Positions 41,839 to 50,776 of a DNA stretch of 64,000 nucleotides are shown piece after piece. The DNA is from JBCCQH01 sp039024435 (GTDB lineage: Bacteria > Bacteroidota > Bacteroidia > J057 > JADKCL01). The DNA is taken from the NCBI GenBank assembly GCA_039024435.1, contig JBCCQH010000021.1:1-64000 (forward strand). The letters are read 5' to 3'. Made by a program: the position numbers and the translations under genes. Numbering within the stretch: position 1 is the first letter of the stretch; every line of letters starts with the position of its first letter. Below the pieces are notes generated by a model, which searched no databases, was not told the origin of the DNA, and saw nothing but the letters and a program-made list of their open reading frames with translations.

Positions 41839-44499
41839 ATGTTAGTCACTGGTCGCTACCTCCTCATGGTTCTGATGCTCGTTGCGTTGCGGACCCACGC
41901 CGCCGAATTCCCGCCGGGGTACGTCGGGGAGTTGATTACCGATGCCCTCAATTCGCCCACGGCAATTGCAGTGGCCCCCGATGGCCGTATCTTCGTCACC
42001 GAAAAAGGGGGCACCGTTCGGGTCATCGAAAGTGGGACTTTGCTGCCCGATCCCTTGTTGGTGTTGGCGGTCGATGAATTCGGTGAGCGCGGTCTGGGCA
42101 GCATCCTGCTGGATCCAGAATTCGATCAGAACGGCTACTTGTACGTTTACTATACCGTCGCCGGGCAGGAGCGCAACCGCATTAGCCGGTTCACCGTGAA
42201 CGGCAACCGGGCCATTCCCGGAAGTGAATTTGTCTTGCTGGATCTGACGCCCCTCGCCAGCACGATCCACAATGGTGGGGCGATGCGCTGGGGAGCCGAC
42301 GGCAAACTCTACGTGGCGACCGGGGAAGGGGCCCGTACCGAAAACTCCCAGCAGATGGACAATGAGCTGGGCAAAGTATTGCGACTCAATCCGGATGGCA
42401 GCATTCCCCCGGACAATCCTTTTTTCAGTACAGCGACCGGGCGAGGCCGCGCGATCTACGCCTTGGGATTGCGCAATCCCTTTACTTTTGACATCGATCC
42501 GGTCAGTGGCCGGATGTTTGCCAACGACGTCGGATTGAGTGATTGGGAAGAGGTCAATGAAATCTTTGCCGGCAGAAACTACGGTTGGCCCATCGTGGAA
42601 GGCTATTTGCAGGGACAAATCCCGCCCGCCAGCTACGAAGATCCATTGTTTGCCTATTCCCACGACGTGGGCTGCGCGGTGGTGGGCGGACTGGCCTACA
42701 ACTATCCGGAATCGGTCTACCCGGCGGAGATCCAGAACCATTACCTCTTCGCCGATTTTTGCTGGGGAGTCATTTCGATGATTGACCTGAGCACGAATCA
42801 GGTCAGCGATACCTTTGCCACCCGGGTGGCCGACCTTTCTCACCTCACGGCCGATCCCAATACCGGGGAAATACTCTACTGTGAGATCTACTCAGGAAAA
42901 CTGTGGCGGGTACGCTACCTCGGGACGGGAGCCCCTTTCATTTCTGAGAACCCGGCGGATGTTTTGGTGGCAGAAGGGGAAGCGGCTCATTTTGCATTGG
43001 AAGCGGTGGCGAGTGATCCCCTCAGCTACGCTTGGTTCCGTGATGGCAGCCCGATATCTGGGGCCGACAGCACGGAATTGACCTTGCTGGGCCTCAGCCT
43101 TGCGGATTCGGGTGCGGCGATATTTTGCCGGGTCAGCAACGCCAGTGGGACGGTCGATAGCGACACCGTCACTCTGAATGTCACCGCCAATCAGCGTCCT
43201 TTGGTGAGCATTGAGCGCCCGCTCCCCGGTCGGACCTACCGCGCCGGGGACACAATTTGGTTTTCCGGAGAAGCCGTTGACCCTGAGGATGGTCCGTTGG
43301 CGGTCCACCACCTCCGCTGGAAAGTCGATTTTCACCACGCTACCCACACGCATCCGGTCATCGCCTCGGCAATCGTCCCGGACTCGGGCTATTTCGTACC
43401 GCCCCCCATCGGGGAAACGGACACCAACGTCTGGTACCGAATCGAAGCCATCGCCACGGATGGCCTCGGTTTTCCCGGGCACAGTGCAGTGGAGGTCTTT
43501 CCCGCGTACAGCCAAGTGCAGTTCCAAACCCTTCCCCCGGGACTGGAATTGACCCTGGACGGTGGGGGGGTGACTGCCCCCTACGACCTTACCGCCGTCA
43601 CCGGGACGATCCGCACGCTGGGAGCACCGCGGGTGCAGATCCGCCGCGATTCCCTGTTTGAGTTTGTCGCTTGGGAACCAGAGTCGGATTTGGAATTTGA
43701 TTTTGTGTTGGCACCGGAGGCGGAAAGCTACACCGCCCGCTACCGCTACCGAGAACCTTTTGTCCTCGGGCAGGGAGATGGCCTCAGGGGTGATTATTTC
43801 AACAATGTTACCCTGGAGGGGGATCCGCGGTACACCCAAATCGATCCGGAGGTGAATTTTCGCTACGAATGGGAAGCGCCGGTAAACCTTCCTTGGCCGG
43901 TGCCCCAGGAATTTGGGCGGGACTCTTTTGCGACGCGTTGGACGGGGGACTTGTTGGCGCCGGCTTCCGGGATCTACACGTTTTATTTGGATTACGATGA
44001 CCGGGTGCGCTTCACCCTCAACGATGTCGTGCTGGTGGATCGCTTTGCGGACTTTGGCGGGACGGATTCGGTGCGGATCGTCTTGCAAAGTGGAGTGCGC
44101 TATGCCCTTGTGCTAGAATACGCGGAGGTACAATTCACGTCGCGGATGATATTTTCCTGGCAACCGCCCTTTTTTGCCCGGACCGTCGTGCCCCAAAGTC
44201 AACTGTACTCGGAAAATGTCATCGGGGTGCCGCCGACCTCGCCTTACGATTCGAGTTTCGTATATCCAGTGCCGCTTCAGGACCAGATGTACGTAGCGAT
44301 GCACGAGGTAGAAAGTGAAGATTGGGTGGAGGTGACGATTCACGATGCCCTGGGGCGCCTCGTCAAGCAAGCCGAGGTCTACGTGTCGGTGTTCCAACCG
44401 GGGATATTGGACATTCGGGAACTGCGGGGCAACCAACTTTACTTAATTACCTTGTTCAATGGTGGTCGAGTCACCAAAATTAAAGCCATGAAATATTGA
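41839..44499 (+). CDS. T9SS-secreted sugar dehydrogenase / Ig / PA14 protein
   Basis: About 886 residues from the ATG at 41839, which opens a good signal peptide; the longer frame to 41770 adds 23 residues ahead of it. Residues ~25-370 are a PQQ-dependent glucose/sorbosone-dehydrogenase-type propeller (LNSPTAIAVAPDGRIFVTEK, HNGGAMRWGADGKLYVATGE, GLRNPFTFDIDP). Next come an Ig-like domain, a linker domain, a PA14 domain near 645-775 (GLRGDYFNN...TRWTGDLLAPASGIYTFYLDYDDR) and a T9SS type A C-terminal domain. PA14 binds carbohydrate, so the protein probably oxidises or binds sugars at the cell surface. Its PQQ dependence is inferred. Confidence 0.9.
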   Translation: MLVTGRYLLMVLMLVALRTHAAEFPPGYVGELITDALNSPTAIAVAPDGRIFVTEKGGTVRVIESGTLLPDPLLVLAVDEFGERGLGSILLDPEFDQNGYLYVYYTVAGQERNRISRFTVNGNRAIPGSEFVLLDLTPLASTIHNGGAMRWGADGKLYVATGEGARTENSQQMDNELGKVLRLNPDGSIPPDNPFFSTATGRGRAIYALGLRNPFTFDIDPVSGRMFANDVGLSDWEEVNEIFAGRNYGWPIVEGYLQGQIPPASYEDPLFAYSHDVGCAVVGGLAYNYPESVYPAEIQNHYLFADFCWGVISMIDLSTNQVSDTFATRVADLSHLTADPNTGEILYCEIYSGKLWRVRYLGTGAPFISENPADVLVAEGEAAHFALEAVASDPLSYAWFRDGSPISGADSTELTLLGLSLADSGAAIFCRVSNASGTVDSDTVTLNVTANQRPLVSIERPLPGRTYRAGDTIWFSGEAVDPEDGPLAVHHLRWKVDFHHATHTHPVIASAIVPDSGYFVPPPIGETDTNVWYRIEAIATDGLGFPGHSAVEVFPAYSQVQFQTLPPGLELTLDGGGVTAPYDLTAVTGTIRTLGAPRVQIRRDSLFEFVAWEPESDLEFDFVLAPEAESYTARYRYREPFVLGQGDGLRGDYFNNVTLEGDPRYTQIDPEVNFRYEWEAPVNLPWPVPQEFGRDSFATRWTGDLLAPASGIYTFYLDYDDRVRFTLNDVVLVDRFADFGGTDSVRIVLQSGVRYALVLEYAEVQFTSRMIFSWQPPFFARTVVPQSQLYSENVIGVPPTSPYDSSFVYPVPLQDQMYVAMHEVESEDWVEVTIHDALGRLVKQAEVYVSVFQPGILDIRELRGNQLYLITLFNGGRVTKIKAMKY

Positions 44500-45001
44500 A
44501 GGGAAGGCGTGAAGGGGAGAAGATTCTGAGAGCGGCCGGTCCTGGGATCAATACTGCGGGATTTTGCATTTGGGTTTTGTAGTTCGCCGATAGGGATTCA
44601 GCGAAGATAAATAAGGAATGTTTGCTATGTTGTAACGCTATGTTCTCCTGCAGCTCGTCCCGGGGGCCGGCTTGGTGCTCTCTAGTAGTTTGGCTCTGCT
44701 AAGTTGGAAGTGCAGATGCAATTTGTTATTAGCTATGTTGGTTGGTGTTCAAAGATCTTGTCATCACGCGGGTCGGTCAGAAAAGTATCAACAACATAAA
44801 CCGTTTATCTGAACTGTCGTTTCGCTCCTGTCGATTAACAACTAGAGCAAAAGTACCCGTGTGAATCATAATGCTTTAGCAATTTAGGAGGATAATGTCC
44901 AAACAGGAAACTGGATTTCTTTTCGAATTCCGGGCAAATCTAACTATCTTAAAGCGTTGCACCCTGAAAAACAGCATGATAGCCATTAACACGCATTACA
45001 A
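44500..45001. other. Non-coding spacer
   Basis: 502 bases between two plus-strand genes. I see no long palindrome, tRNA or gene with plausible codon use; it becomes A/T-rich toward the next start. Confidence 0.55.
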
Positions 45002-46498
45002 ATGAGAGCGCGAGAACTCTACGCTATAATCGCCAGCCTTAGTTTGAAGGAACGGGAATACGTGTCTGCGCAGGTCAATGCGTCCGAAAATGGCGCGGAT
45101 CTGCGGCAAATTTTCGACTACGCCGCCGAGCATTCGGACCCTTCCCGCAAAGAAATCAGCCAGGGAACCAAATTGTCGGCGCGGCGCATCTCCGAACTTT
45201 TGCCGTGCCTGATTCATTTGGTGGTCAAAGGGCTCGGCCATTGTGAACCCGATGACCGGACGACTTTGGAACTGGCACTCAATACGGCGCAAAAGCTAAT
45301 GTTGCGGCTGGAAAATGCGGCGGCGGTCGCCATTTTGCAGTCGGCATTTGCCCAGGCCCAGGCCCAGGAGCGCTACCGCCTCATGCTGCGGGCCCAAGAA
45401 ATCGCCGGCATGCTCTCCGAGCCGGTCACTTTAGCCGGACCGGGCGCCACCGAAATCACCGCTCACCTGCGGACCATCAATGAATTGCAGTCCTTGAAGG
45501 CGGTCATTGACCAAGCCAAAGTCGCCAGCACCGAACAGCGCCACCGCATTGTCCGGGAGACCAGCAATTCGTCGATCATGCGAGGTGGGGTGCCCCAGGA
45601 TAGCCTCTCCGCCAAAGCTCTGTACCTGGCCATCCGCACCCGGATGCTCGTGTACTCCGGACAGTACAGCTCCGCCACGGAAAACCAAGGTTTACTGGTC
45701 GATTTGCTGACCGAACACCCCTGGTTGTGCGCGCTGCCCGAATACCACCTCCTCAAGGAAATCAACCCCTACGTCGGTTTGTTGATGGCCACCGAGGACC
45801 ACGTGCGCGCCGAACAACTGATTTTCCGGGTGGGCAACTTCCAAACGGAGTTCCCCCGCATCGAACTATTAAAATGGAATCAGCTCTATCCGCTGCGCCT
45901 GACTTCGGCCCTCGCTGACGGGGACCTCGGCAAGGGGGACTATGCCATGGAGGAGATGCTGCGGCTCTATCGGGAGAAAAAGAAGCTGTTTTCCGAGCAA
46001 AATATCAATCGGGGGCTGTATTACATCGCGTACTATCTAATCGCCAAAGGCGACGTTGACGGCGCCCGGCGGACCGTGGCTCGAATGCTCCGCAATGGAG
46101 GCTCGGCCGCATTTATGCCTTTTTACCTCCCGATGGCAAAAATCTTGTCGGCGGTGATCGATTTTGAATCCGGCGAATGGGATGACCTCAGCATGAAAAT
46201 CAAGAACTTTCGCCAGACCAAAGCCTTCCGGGAAAGCCCGTTTTACCGCCTGATTTTGAACCTGCTGTCTAAACTCACCTACCTCAAGTCCGATTTGCAG
46301 CGGTACGAAACGCTGAAAGTGGCTTACGACGAGGCCATGGCGATGCAGGAAAATAGCGCACACGCAGCCTATTTCACGTTTTTTGACCTGCCCCGTTGGG
46401 TACAGTCGAAGCAAAAACAGGTATCCATGATCGAAATCTTCCGATCAAGCACGGATATCGAACCCGGCGCAGTTCGCTCAGTGGCAAATGGTGATTGA
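45002..46498 (+). CDS. Large helical cytoplasmic protein, unknown
   Basis: A 498-residue protein without signal peptide or membrane segments. It is predicted nearly all-helical, with repeated helix pairs such as AQKLMLRLENAAAVAILQSAFAQA and CALPEYHLLKEI, suggesting TPR-like or other alpha-solenoid repeats. The first 80 residues (ELYAIIASLSLKEREYV ... SARRISELLPCLIH) could be a helix-turn-helix-like head. I recognise no named family. It stands alone between non-coding regions. A scaffold or regulatory role is possible but is not supported by any motif. Confidence 0.6.
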   Translation: MRARELYAIIASLSLKEREYVSAQVNASENGADLRQIFDYAAEHSDPSRKEISQGTKLSARRISELLPCLIHLVVKGLGHCEPDDRTTLELALNTAQKLMLRLENAAAVAILQSAFAQAQAQERYRLMLRAQEIAGMLSEPVTLAGPGATEITAHLRTINELQSLKAVIDQAKVASTEQRHRIVRETSNSSIMRGGVPQDSLSAKALYLAIRTRMLVYSGQYSSATENQGLLVDLLTEHPWLCALPEYHLLKEINPYVGLLMATEDHVRAEQLIFRVGNFQTEFPRIELLKWNQLYPLRLTSALADGDLGKGDYAMEEMLRLYREKKKLFSEQNINRGLYYIAYYLIAKGDVDGARRTVARMLRNGGSAAFMPFYLPMAKILSAVIDFESGEWDDLSMKIKNFRQTKAFRESPFYRLILNLLSKLTYLKSDLQRYETLKVAYDEAMAMQENSAHAAYFTFFDLPRWVQSKQKQVSMIEIFRSSTDIEPGAVRSVANGD

Positions 46499-46636
46499 AT
46501 CAATTCCCCACCAAGCAACTGCGTGGAGATGGCGGCTCAGTCCCCTTTCCCGTTCGGGACAATCGTTTTCAAAAATTGCTTAACAAATCGAATTCCGGGT
46601 GGATGAGGCAAGGAGATCAACCTTTCGGAAGAAAGA

Positions 46637-46918
46637 TCAGAGTTCGGAAATCACGACCGAAATGACCGGGTTGCCGTCGGCATCCAGGAGGCGCACTTCG
46701 TGGGCACCATTGGCGGCGGGCAAAATTGCGGCTTCGCCGCGGTTGTAGCAATCTTCGAGTTCTTGGTAAGATACGCCGGTGCGATCAGCAGCCTCATGGA
46801 GGATGGCGGACTCTTTTTCAGTAACGGAACTGGCAACGGAAGACGGATTGGTGATCGGGCCGGCAATTGCGAGGGTACCGGCAAAAATTACGGCAAATAA
46901 AATGCTGAAACGTTTCAT
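46637..46918 (-). CDS. Small exported protein, unknown
   Basis: A 93-residue protein from the ATG at 46918, where a signal peptide begins (residues 1-19, ending AIAG); the frame upstream to 47149 is not credible. The mature part has a helix (ESAILHEAADRTGVSYQELEDCYNRGE) and a final beta-hairpin (HEVRLLDADGNPVISVVISEL). One Cys is in the mature part. Length and layout resemble the exported protein at 61418-61702. No function is known. Confidence 0.7.
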   Translation of the reverse strand: MKRFSILFAVIFAGTLAIAGPITNPSSVASSVTEKESAILHEAADRTGVSYQELEDCYNRGEAAILPAANGAHEVRLLDADGNPVISVVISEL

Positions 46919-47320
46919 TACGCTTGAAATATGTTGTTGATACACTAAAAACCCGAAGAAACTGTATTCGGGCGGAATCAAGATACAAAATTTTGCGCGT
47001 GCGTACGCGAGCGCGGTGAGAATCAGCGCTGTGAAAACGAAAACTGCATTGCCGAAGGCAAGATCGGATCTTTCATCAACGGCATTTACCCATCGATGAG
47101 TCGGCTGGATTTTAAGGTAAACAAGTTGCCCTCCAATCGTGGAGGGCAACCCGGAAAAAAGCTATTTATCCCAAAATGGTAATCGAACGCTTGGTTGGGG
47201 GAGTGCTTTGCCCGAAAAAATCCGCGGATTTTCTGGGAGTTTGAGCGGCGAGGTTAAAGTTTTCGACCGTTTACCGGCTTTTCCTCGTGCTCGGCTGCGT
47301 GGTTCAGAGAACCCGGCAGT
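46919..47320. other. 402-base spacer with a terminator-like hairpin
   Basis: A perfect 11-bp stem (47125-47135 with 47140-47150) around ATCG lies beyond the stop of the Arg-Pro-Ser repeat protein gene and probably ends its minus-strand transcript, although the following T-run is weak. Nothing else is recognised. Confidence 0.55.
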
Positions 47321-48790
47321 TTAGAAGTAGCACTCGTTGCAATAATCGTAGTCCCAGACTTGCTGTCTTTGGACGACGCGCCAGCTCCAGTAGCCATCGA
47401 TCCAGCGGTTGCAACCGTTGACCCAGGCGTAGTAACCGGGGACCCAGGTGCGGCGTTCTACGACGCGCCACCAGAACGTACCACAGTCACTTTGGAGGAT
47501 GACGACGCGCCGGTTGCGGCGGGGTACGATATTGACGACTTGGCAACCTGGATTGAGGAAGGGATAGACCAGCGTAAAGTTGACACCTCCCCAAAACCCA
47601 TTGTAGCAAAATCCGTTGTTGACATTGCCACCAAAGTGGTTGAAGTAATCGTAATAGCCGTAGCTCTGGAAGTTGTTGCAGGACTGCTGGGTCCAGGTCC
47701 AGCCGTTGTTGAAGCCATTGTTGATGTGGATGCCGCCTCCGCCATTGAAGCCGGTTCCACCGCCACCGTTAATGCCGATGCCACCACCGTTGCCGTTGTG
47801 GCCGTGACCACCGCCACCATTGTGGCCGATGCCACCACTGCCACCGGTACCGCCGCTGGGCGGACGGGGACCACCGTTGACTCCGATGGTGCCACCATTG
47901 GTGACGGGATCGAGTCCACCGGATCCACTGTGGGGTCCACCACCGGCGGTCACTACGCCACCGCTGGTGATCGGCCCTCCACTGCCACCACCGGTTTCGG
48001 TGACTTCAATGTTGTCAAAGGGAACGTGATCGGATCCGGGGGGCGGGCCTTCCGGACCGTATCCGCCACGCGGTACGCTGCCATTGCTCGGGCGACCGGG
48101 CGTCGAGATGTATTCCGGACGGGTGCCCGGTCGTACGGCAGGCCGCGGCGTGGAAGTTACGGCGCGGGGATTGGTCTGGGGGCTGATTGCCGGGCGCGTA
48201 CCGGGACGGGTACTCGGTCGAACTGAAGGTCGCGTACTCGGGCGGGTGCTCGGACGTACTGCCGGGCGCGTACTGGGCCGGGTACTCGGACGTACCGAGG
48301 GCCGCGTAGTCGGGCGGGTACTTGGTCGCACCGCTGGGCGCGTACTCGGGCGGGTGCTCGGACGTACTGCTGGGCGCGTAGTCGGGCGGGTACTTGGACG
48401 TACTGCCGGGCGCGTACTCGGGCGGGTGCTCGGACGTACTGCGGGCCGCGTAGTCGGGCGGGTACTTGGTCGCACCGCTGGCCGGGTACTTGGGCGTACT
48501 GCCGGGCGCGTACTGGGCCGGGTGCTTGGACGTACCGAAGGTCGGCTTGCGGGTCGCGGCGTGGGCCGCGAAGTCGATGCCGAGCGCGATGGGCGCGCAG
48601 CGGGACGTGTCGCCCGGGGGGCCGGTCGGCTGGTCGAACGCGCGGGCTGGCTGCGGCCAACACTGCGGGACGAATTGGATCGCTTGACCGAACTCTTTCC
48701 GCCACTGTTGCGGGAGAATCCCTGGCCCACCGCAAAATGGGCCAGGAAACATAGACTCAAGGTGAAAATTATGGTGTATTTCGCTTTCAT
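47321..48790 (-). CDS. Exported Arg-Pro-Ser repeat protein with Cys/Trp C-terminal module
   Basis: A 489-residue protein with a signal peptide (residues 1-22). Residues ~50-200 are a strongly basic tetrapeptide repeat of the type RPST, RPAV, RPTT. A Gly/Asn-rich segment follows (about 260-370), then a Cys/Trp-rich C-terminus with SDCGTFWWRVVERR.W and NGC.RW..GYW.WRVV. The last motif is shared with the adjacent exported protein at 48818-49252. The composition suggests a cell-wall or extracellular matrix protein able to bind polyanions; no enzyme domain is visible. The coding DNA is highly repetitive, so assembly errors here are possible. Confidence 0.75.
   Translation of the reverse strand: MKAKYTIIFTLSLCFLAHFAVGQGFSRNSGGKSSVKRSNSSRSVGRSQPARSTSRPAPRATRPAARPSRSASTSRPTPRPASRPSVRPSTRPSTRPAVRPSTRPAVRPSTRPTTRPAVRPSTRPSTRPAVRPSTRPTTRPAVRPSTRPSTRPAVRPSTRPTTRPSVRPSTRPSTRPAVRPSTRPSTRPSVRPSTRPGTRPAISPQTNPRAVTSTPRPAVRPGTRPEYISTPGRPSNGSVPRGGYGPEGPPPGSDHVPFDNIEVTETGGGSGGPITSGGVVTAGGGPHSGSGGLDPVTNGGTIGVNGGPRPPSGGTGGSGGIGHNGGGGHGHNGNGGGIGINGGGGTGFNGGGGIHINNGFNNGWTWTQQSCNNFQSYGYYDYFNHFGGNVNNGFCYNGFWGGVNFTLVYPFLNPGCQVVNIVPRRNRRVVILQSDCGTFWWRVVERRTWVPGYYAWVNGCNRWIDGYWSWRVVQRQQVWDYDYCNECYF
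48150..48560 (-). repeat. 12-base coding tandem repeats (RPST/RPAV/RPTT)
   Basis: Many 12-base units, each coding Arg-Pro plus two residues, arranged in higher-order blocks. They lie in frame inside the gene and their number probably varies by slippage. Confidence 0.85.
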
Positions 48791-48817
48791 GATACCAGGA
48801 TTCAGTAGGTTACAGAT

Positions 48818-49252
48818 TTACCATCCTCGACGACCGCGCGAGGCATAGACACGGGTACGGCTGGTGCAGCGCCAGTCATAGTAACCGGCAACGCGGCGAC
48901 GGCAGCCATTGCGATAAACTACCCGCGGGGCGATCCAGCGAGGGCTTTCGACGAGGCGCCACTGGAAAGTGCCACAGTCGCTCCAGATGAAACGGACGCG
49001 CTGGCGGGGAGCCGGGGCGCAAGCGGCGTTGCCGCGGACCACATTGCGGCGCACGACGACGTTGCGGCGGCCGCGTACGTGGCCTTGGTTGTAGCCGTAG
49101 TTGCCACCACGCGAATGGGTGACCACGCCGCCGGAATACGAAGTTCCGGTACTGTAGTTGTATCCACTTTCGACGTATCCGACTCCGCCTTGGGCTTGGG
49201 CGAAGGTGACTGAGGTAGCGAGGGCGGCGATGAGAATGATTATATGTTTCAT
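48818..49252 (-). CDS. Small exported protein with the same Cys/Trp module
   Basis: A 144-residue protein from the ATG at 49252, where a signal peptide starts (ending near TFAQAQ); the frame to 49282 adds ten unlikely residues. A Gly/Tyr-rich stretch (YNYSTGTSYSGGVV) and a basic region (RGRRNVVVRRNVVRG) lead to SDCGTFQWRLVESPRW and NGCRRRVAGYYDWR. These match the C-terminal motif of the neighbouring 489-residue protein. The genes are 27 bases apart on the same strand and should be cotranscribed. Function unknown; a matrix or surface role is inferred. Confidence 0.8.
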   Translation of the reverse strand: MKHIIILIAALATSVTFAQAQGGVGYVESGYNYSTGTSYSGGVVTHSRGGNYGYNQGHVRGRRNVVVRRNVVRGNAACAPAPRQRVRFIWSDCGTFQWRLVESPRWIAPRVVYRNGCRRRVAGYYDWRCTSRTRVYASRGRRGW

Positions 49253-49301
49253 GATGAGTTTCCTTTCACTAAGTTTGTACATCTCCCATTAGCCAAGATT
49301 G

Positions 49302-49958
49302 ATGCCAAACTTTTCGCAATTCGAAATATTCTTAAAAAAATATTTTTCCGAAGCAATCTCGCCGTCCCAACTCGAACAGTTTCGCTTGGCGTACGGAGCG
49401 TATTTGGAGTGGAACGAAAAGATCAATGTCATCTCCCGCAAAGACATTGAAAACCTCGCCGAACGGCATTTTTTGCACAGTCTGGCCATCGCCAAAAGGT
49501 TGCGTTTTCTTCCGGGAACGCGGATTTTGGACGCAGGAACGGGGGGCGGCTTTCCCGGTATTCCCCTGGCGATTCTGTTTCCGGAAGCGAAGTTTCACCT
49601 GGTAGATTCGCGGCAAAAGAAGATCACCGTTGTCCGAAATATAGTACAGGCGGCCCGCTTGGATAATGTACAGTATAGTGTACAAAGAATTGAACAGCTT
49701 ACTGAGCAATACGACTTCGTGGTGAGCCGGGCGGTGGCGGCTATGGAAAAGTTTCTGCCCTGGGTCAAAAAACGCATCCACTGCCGCAGCCGCCATCCGG
49801 TGCGCAACGGTATCTTGTACCTGCGGGGTGGGGAGATCGAAGCGGAAATGAACGCCTTGGGCAAGCAAGCGGGACAGTGGAGCCTCACCCCGCTTTACGC
49901 CTGGTTTGATGAGGAATTTTTCGATTCGAAGTACCTGTTGGAGGTAAGTTTCTGTTGA
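49302..49958 (+). CDS. rsmG: 16S rRNA (guanine527-N7)-methyltransferase RsmG
   Basis: A 218-residue S-adenosylmethionine-dependent methyltransferase that modifies G527 of 16S rRNA. Family features are present: YLEWNEKINVISRKD at the start, HFLHSL, the SAM-binding GTGGGFPGIPLAILFP near residue 78, LVDSRQKK, and SRAVA. The ATG at 49302 is preferred over the TTG one codon earlier. Divergent from the exported Cys/Trp protein with a 49-base gap, so the two share a promoter region. Confidence 0.95.
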   Translation: MPNFSQFEIFLKKYFSEAISPSQLEQFRLAYGAYLEWNEKINVISRKDIENLAERHFLHSLAIAKRLRFLPGTRILDAGTGGGFPGIPLAILFPEAKFHLVDSRQKKITVVRNIVQAARLDNVQYSVQRIEQLTEQYDFVVSRAVAAMEKFLPWVKKRIHCRSRHPVRNGILYLRGGEIEAEMNALGKQAGQWSLTPLYAWFDEEFFDSKYLLEVSFC

Positions 49959-49987
49959 GGCTCCCCAAAAATGCCTATCATTGCGGT

Positions 49988-50413
49988 ATGTTGCGGCGCA
50001 TTTTCCGGGCTTTTCAGGCGGTCATCGATTGGAAATGGGGGCTTCTCGGAGCGCTTTTCCTGGGGACGGTAGTTTTTTTCATCAATGCCGACCACGGATG
50101 GCAACACGGCCTTTCGGCGGGGATCAAGCAGGCACTCTACACCTTTTTCTTTGGGGGATTTGTGCTCAAGATTGGGGAACAACTTGTGACCAAACCCCGC
50201 AACCGCACCTTTGCGATCACCGCGGCCACCGTCGTCCCGTCGGTCATCGCGATCAGTGCCACCTTTGCCGTTCATTCGCTGCGCGGCACCCCGGAACCGC
50301 TCAATTCTACCCTGCCGACCATTGTTACCGCCGTACCCGCCTTCTTTGTGCTGGCCATCATCAAGGGCCGGCGGCGCTCCGCCCTCGCGGATAGCCGCCG
50401 GGTGGAGCCGTAG
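49988..50413 (+). CDS. Small four-helix membrane protein, unknown
   Basis: A 141-residue protein from the ATG at 49988; the frame begins at 49955 but that start is within the rsmG gene's end. Hydrophobic segments near residues 18-34, 52-67, 78-95 and 107-123 suggest four transmembrane helices with a basic C-terminus. I do not recognise a family. It begins 30 bases after rsmG and may be expressed with it. Confidence 0.65.
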   Translation: MLRRIFRAFQAVIDWKWGLLGALFLGTVVFFINADHGWQHGLSAGIKQALYTFFFGGFVLKIGEQLVTKPRNRTFAITAATVVPSVIAISATFAVHSLRGTPEPLNSTLPTIVTAVPAFFVLAIIKGRRRSALADSRRVEP

Positions 50414-50776
50414 AGGAGGTTTGAAATGGGAATCGGTGATCGCAAAGCTCGCCCATCAATTTTATTGATCATCCCGGGAAATCAGCCCGGCCCTCAATGG
50501 TGCTGCTTCCGCGACTCACCACGCAAACGCGTAAATTAAGGCGCTTATGTCATTCACCCATGGGAAAGAGAGGGGGTGCGTCCGGACGTTGCTTTGTTTG
50601 GACCGCAAGCGATTGCGGGGATTCGACGCTTACCTGCGCTGCAACCTTGCAGGATTGCGCTTCGACGCTTTCGTCGTGGACCGCCCTCCAAAATCGAGAA
50701 ATTCGTTTGCCGACGCGCCGGCAAACGAATTTTCAAGAACCCGATAAAAGGGTACACGTCGAACCTTGTTCCCGCC
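50414..50776. other. 363-base spacer
   Basis: Apart from the hairpin at 50699-50732 I see nothing convincing in it; a plus-strand frame running across it looks like a shadow of the SDR gene. Confidence 0.5.
50699..50732. terminator. Perfect 14-bp hairpin between convergent genes
   Basis: AAATTCGTTTGCCG (50699-50712) and its exact reverse complement (50719-50732) flank a 6-base loop. Its ends are A/T-rich on both strands, so it can terminate transcripts from either side. Confidence 0.75.

Noticed and set aside
48150..48560. CRISPR array
   Set aside because: Repeats are 12-base in-frame coding units without unique spacers, and no cas genes are present.
47360..48848. Two plus-strand frames opposite the Arg-Pro-Ser repeat gene (one GRVLGRT-like)
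   Set aside because: The repetition of the plus frame merely mirrors the coding repeats; the minus frame has a signal peptide and a C-terminal module shared with its neighbour.
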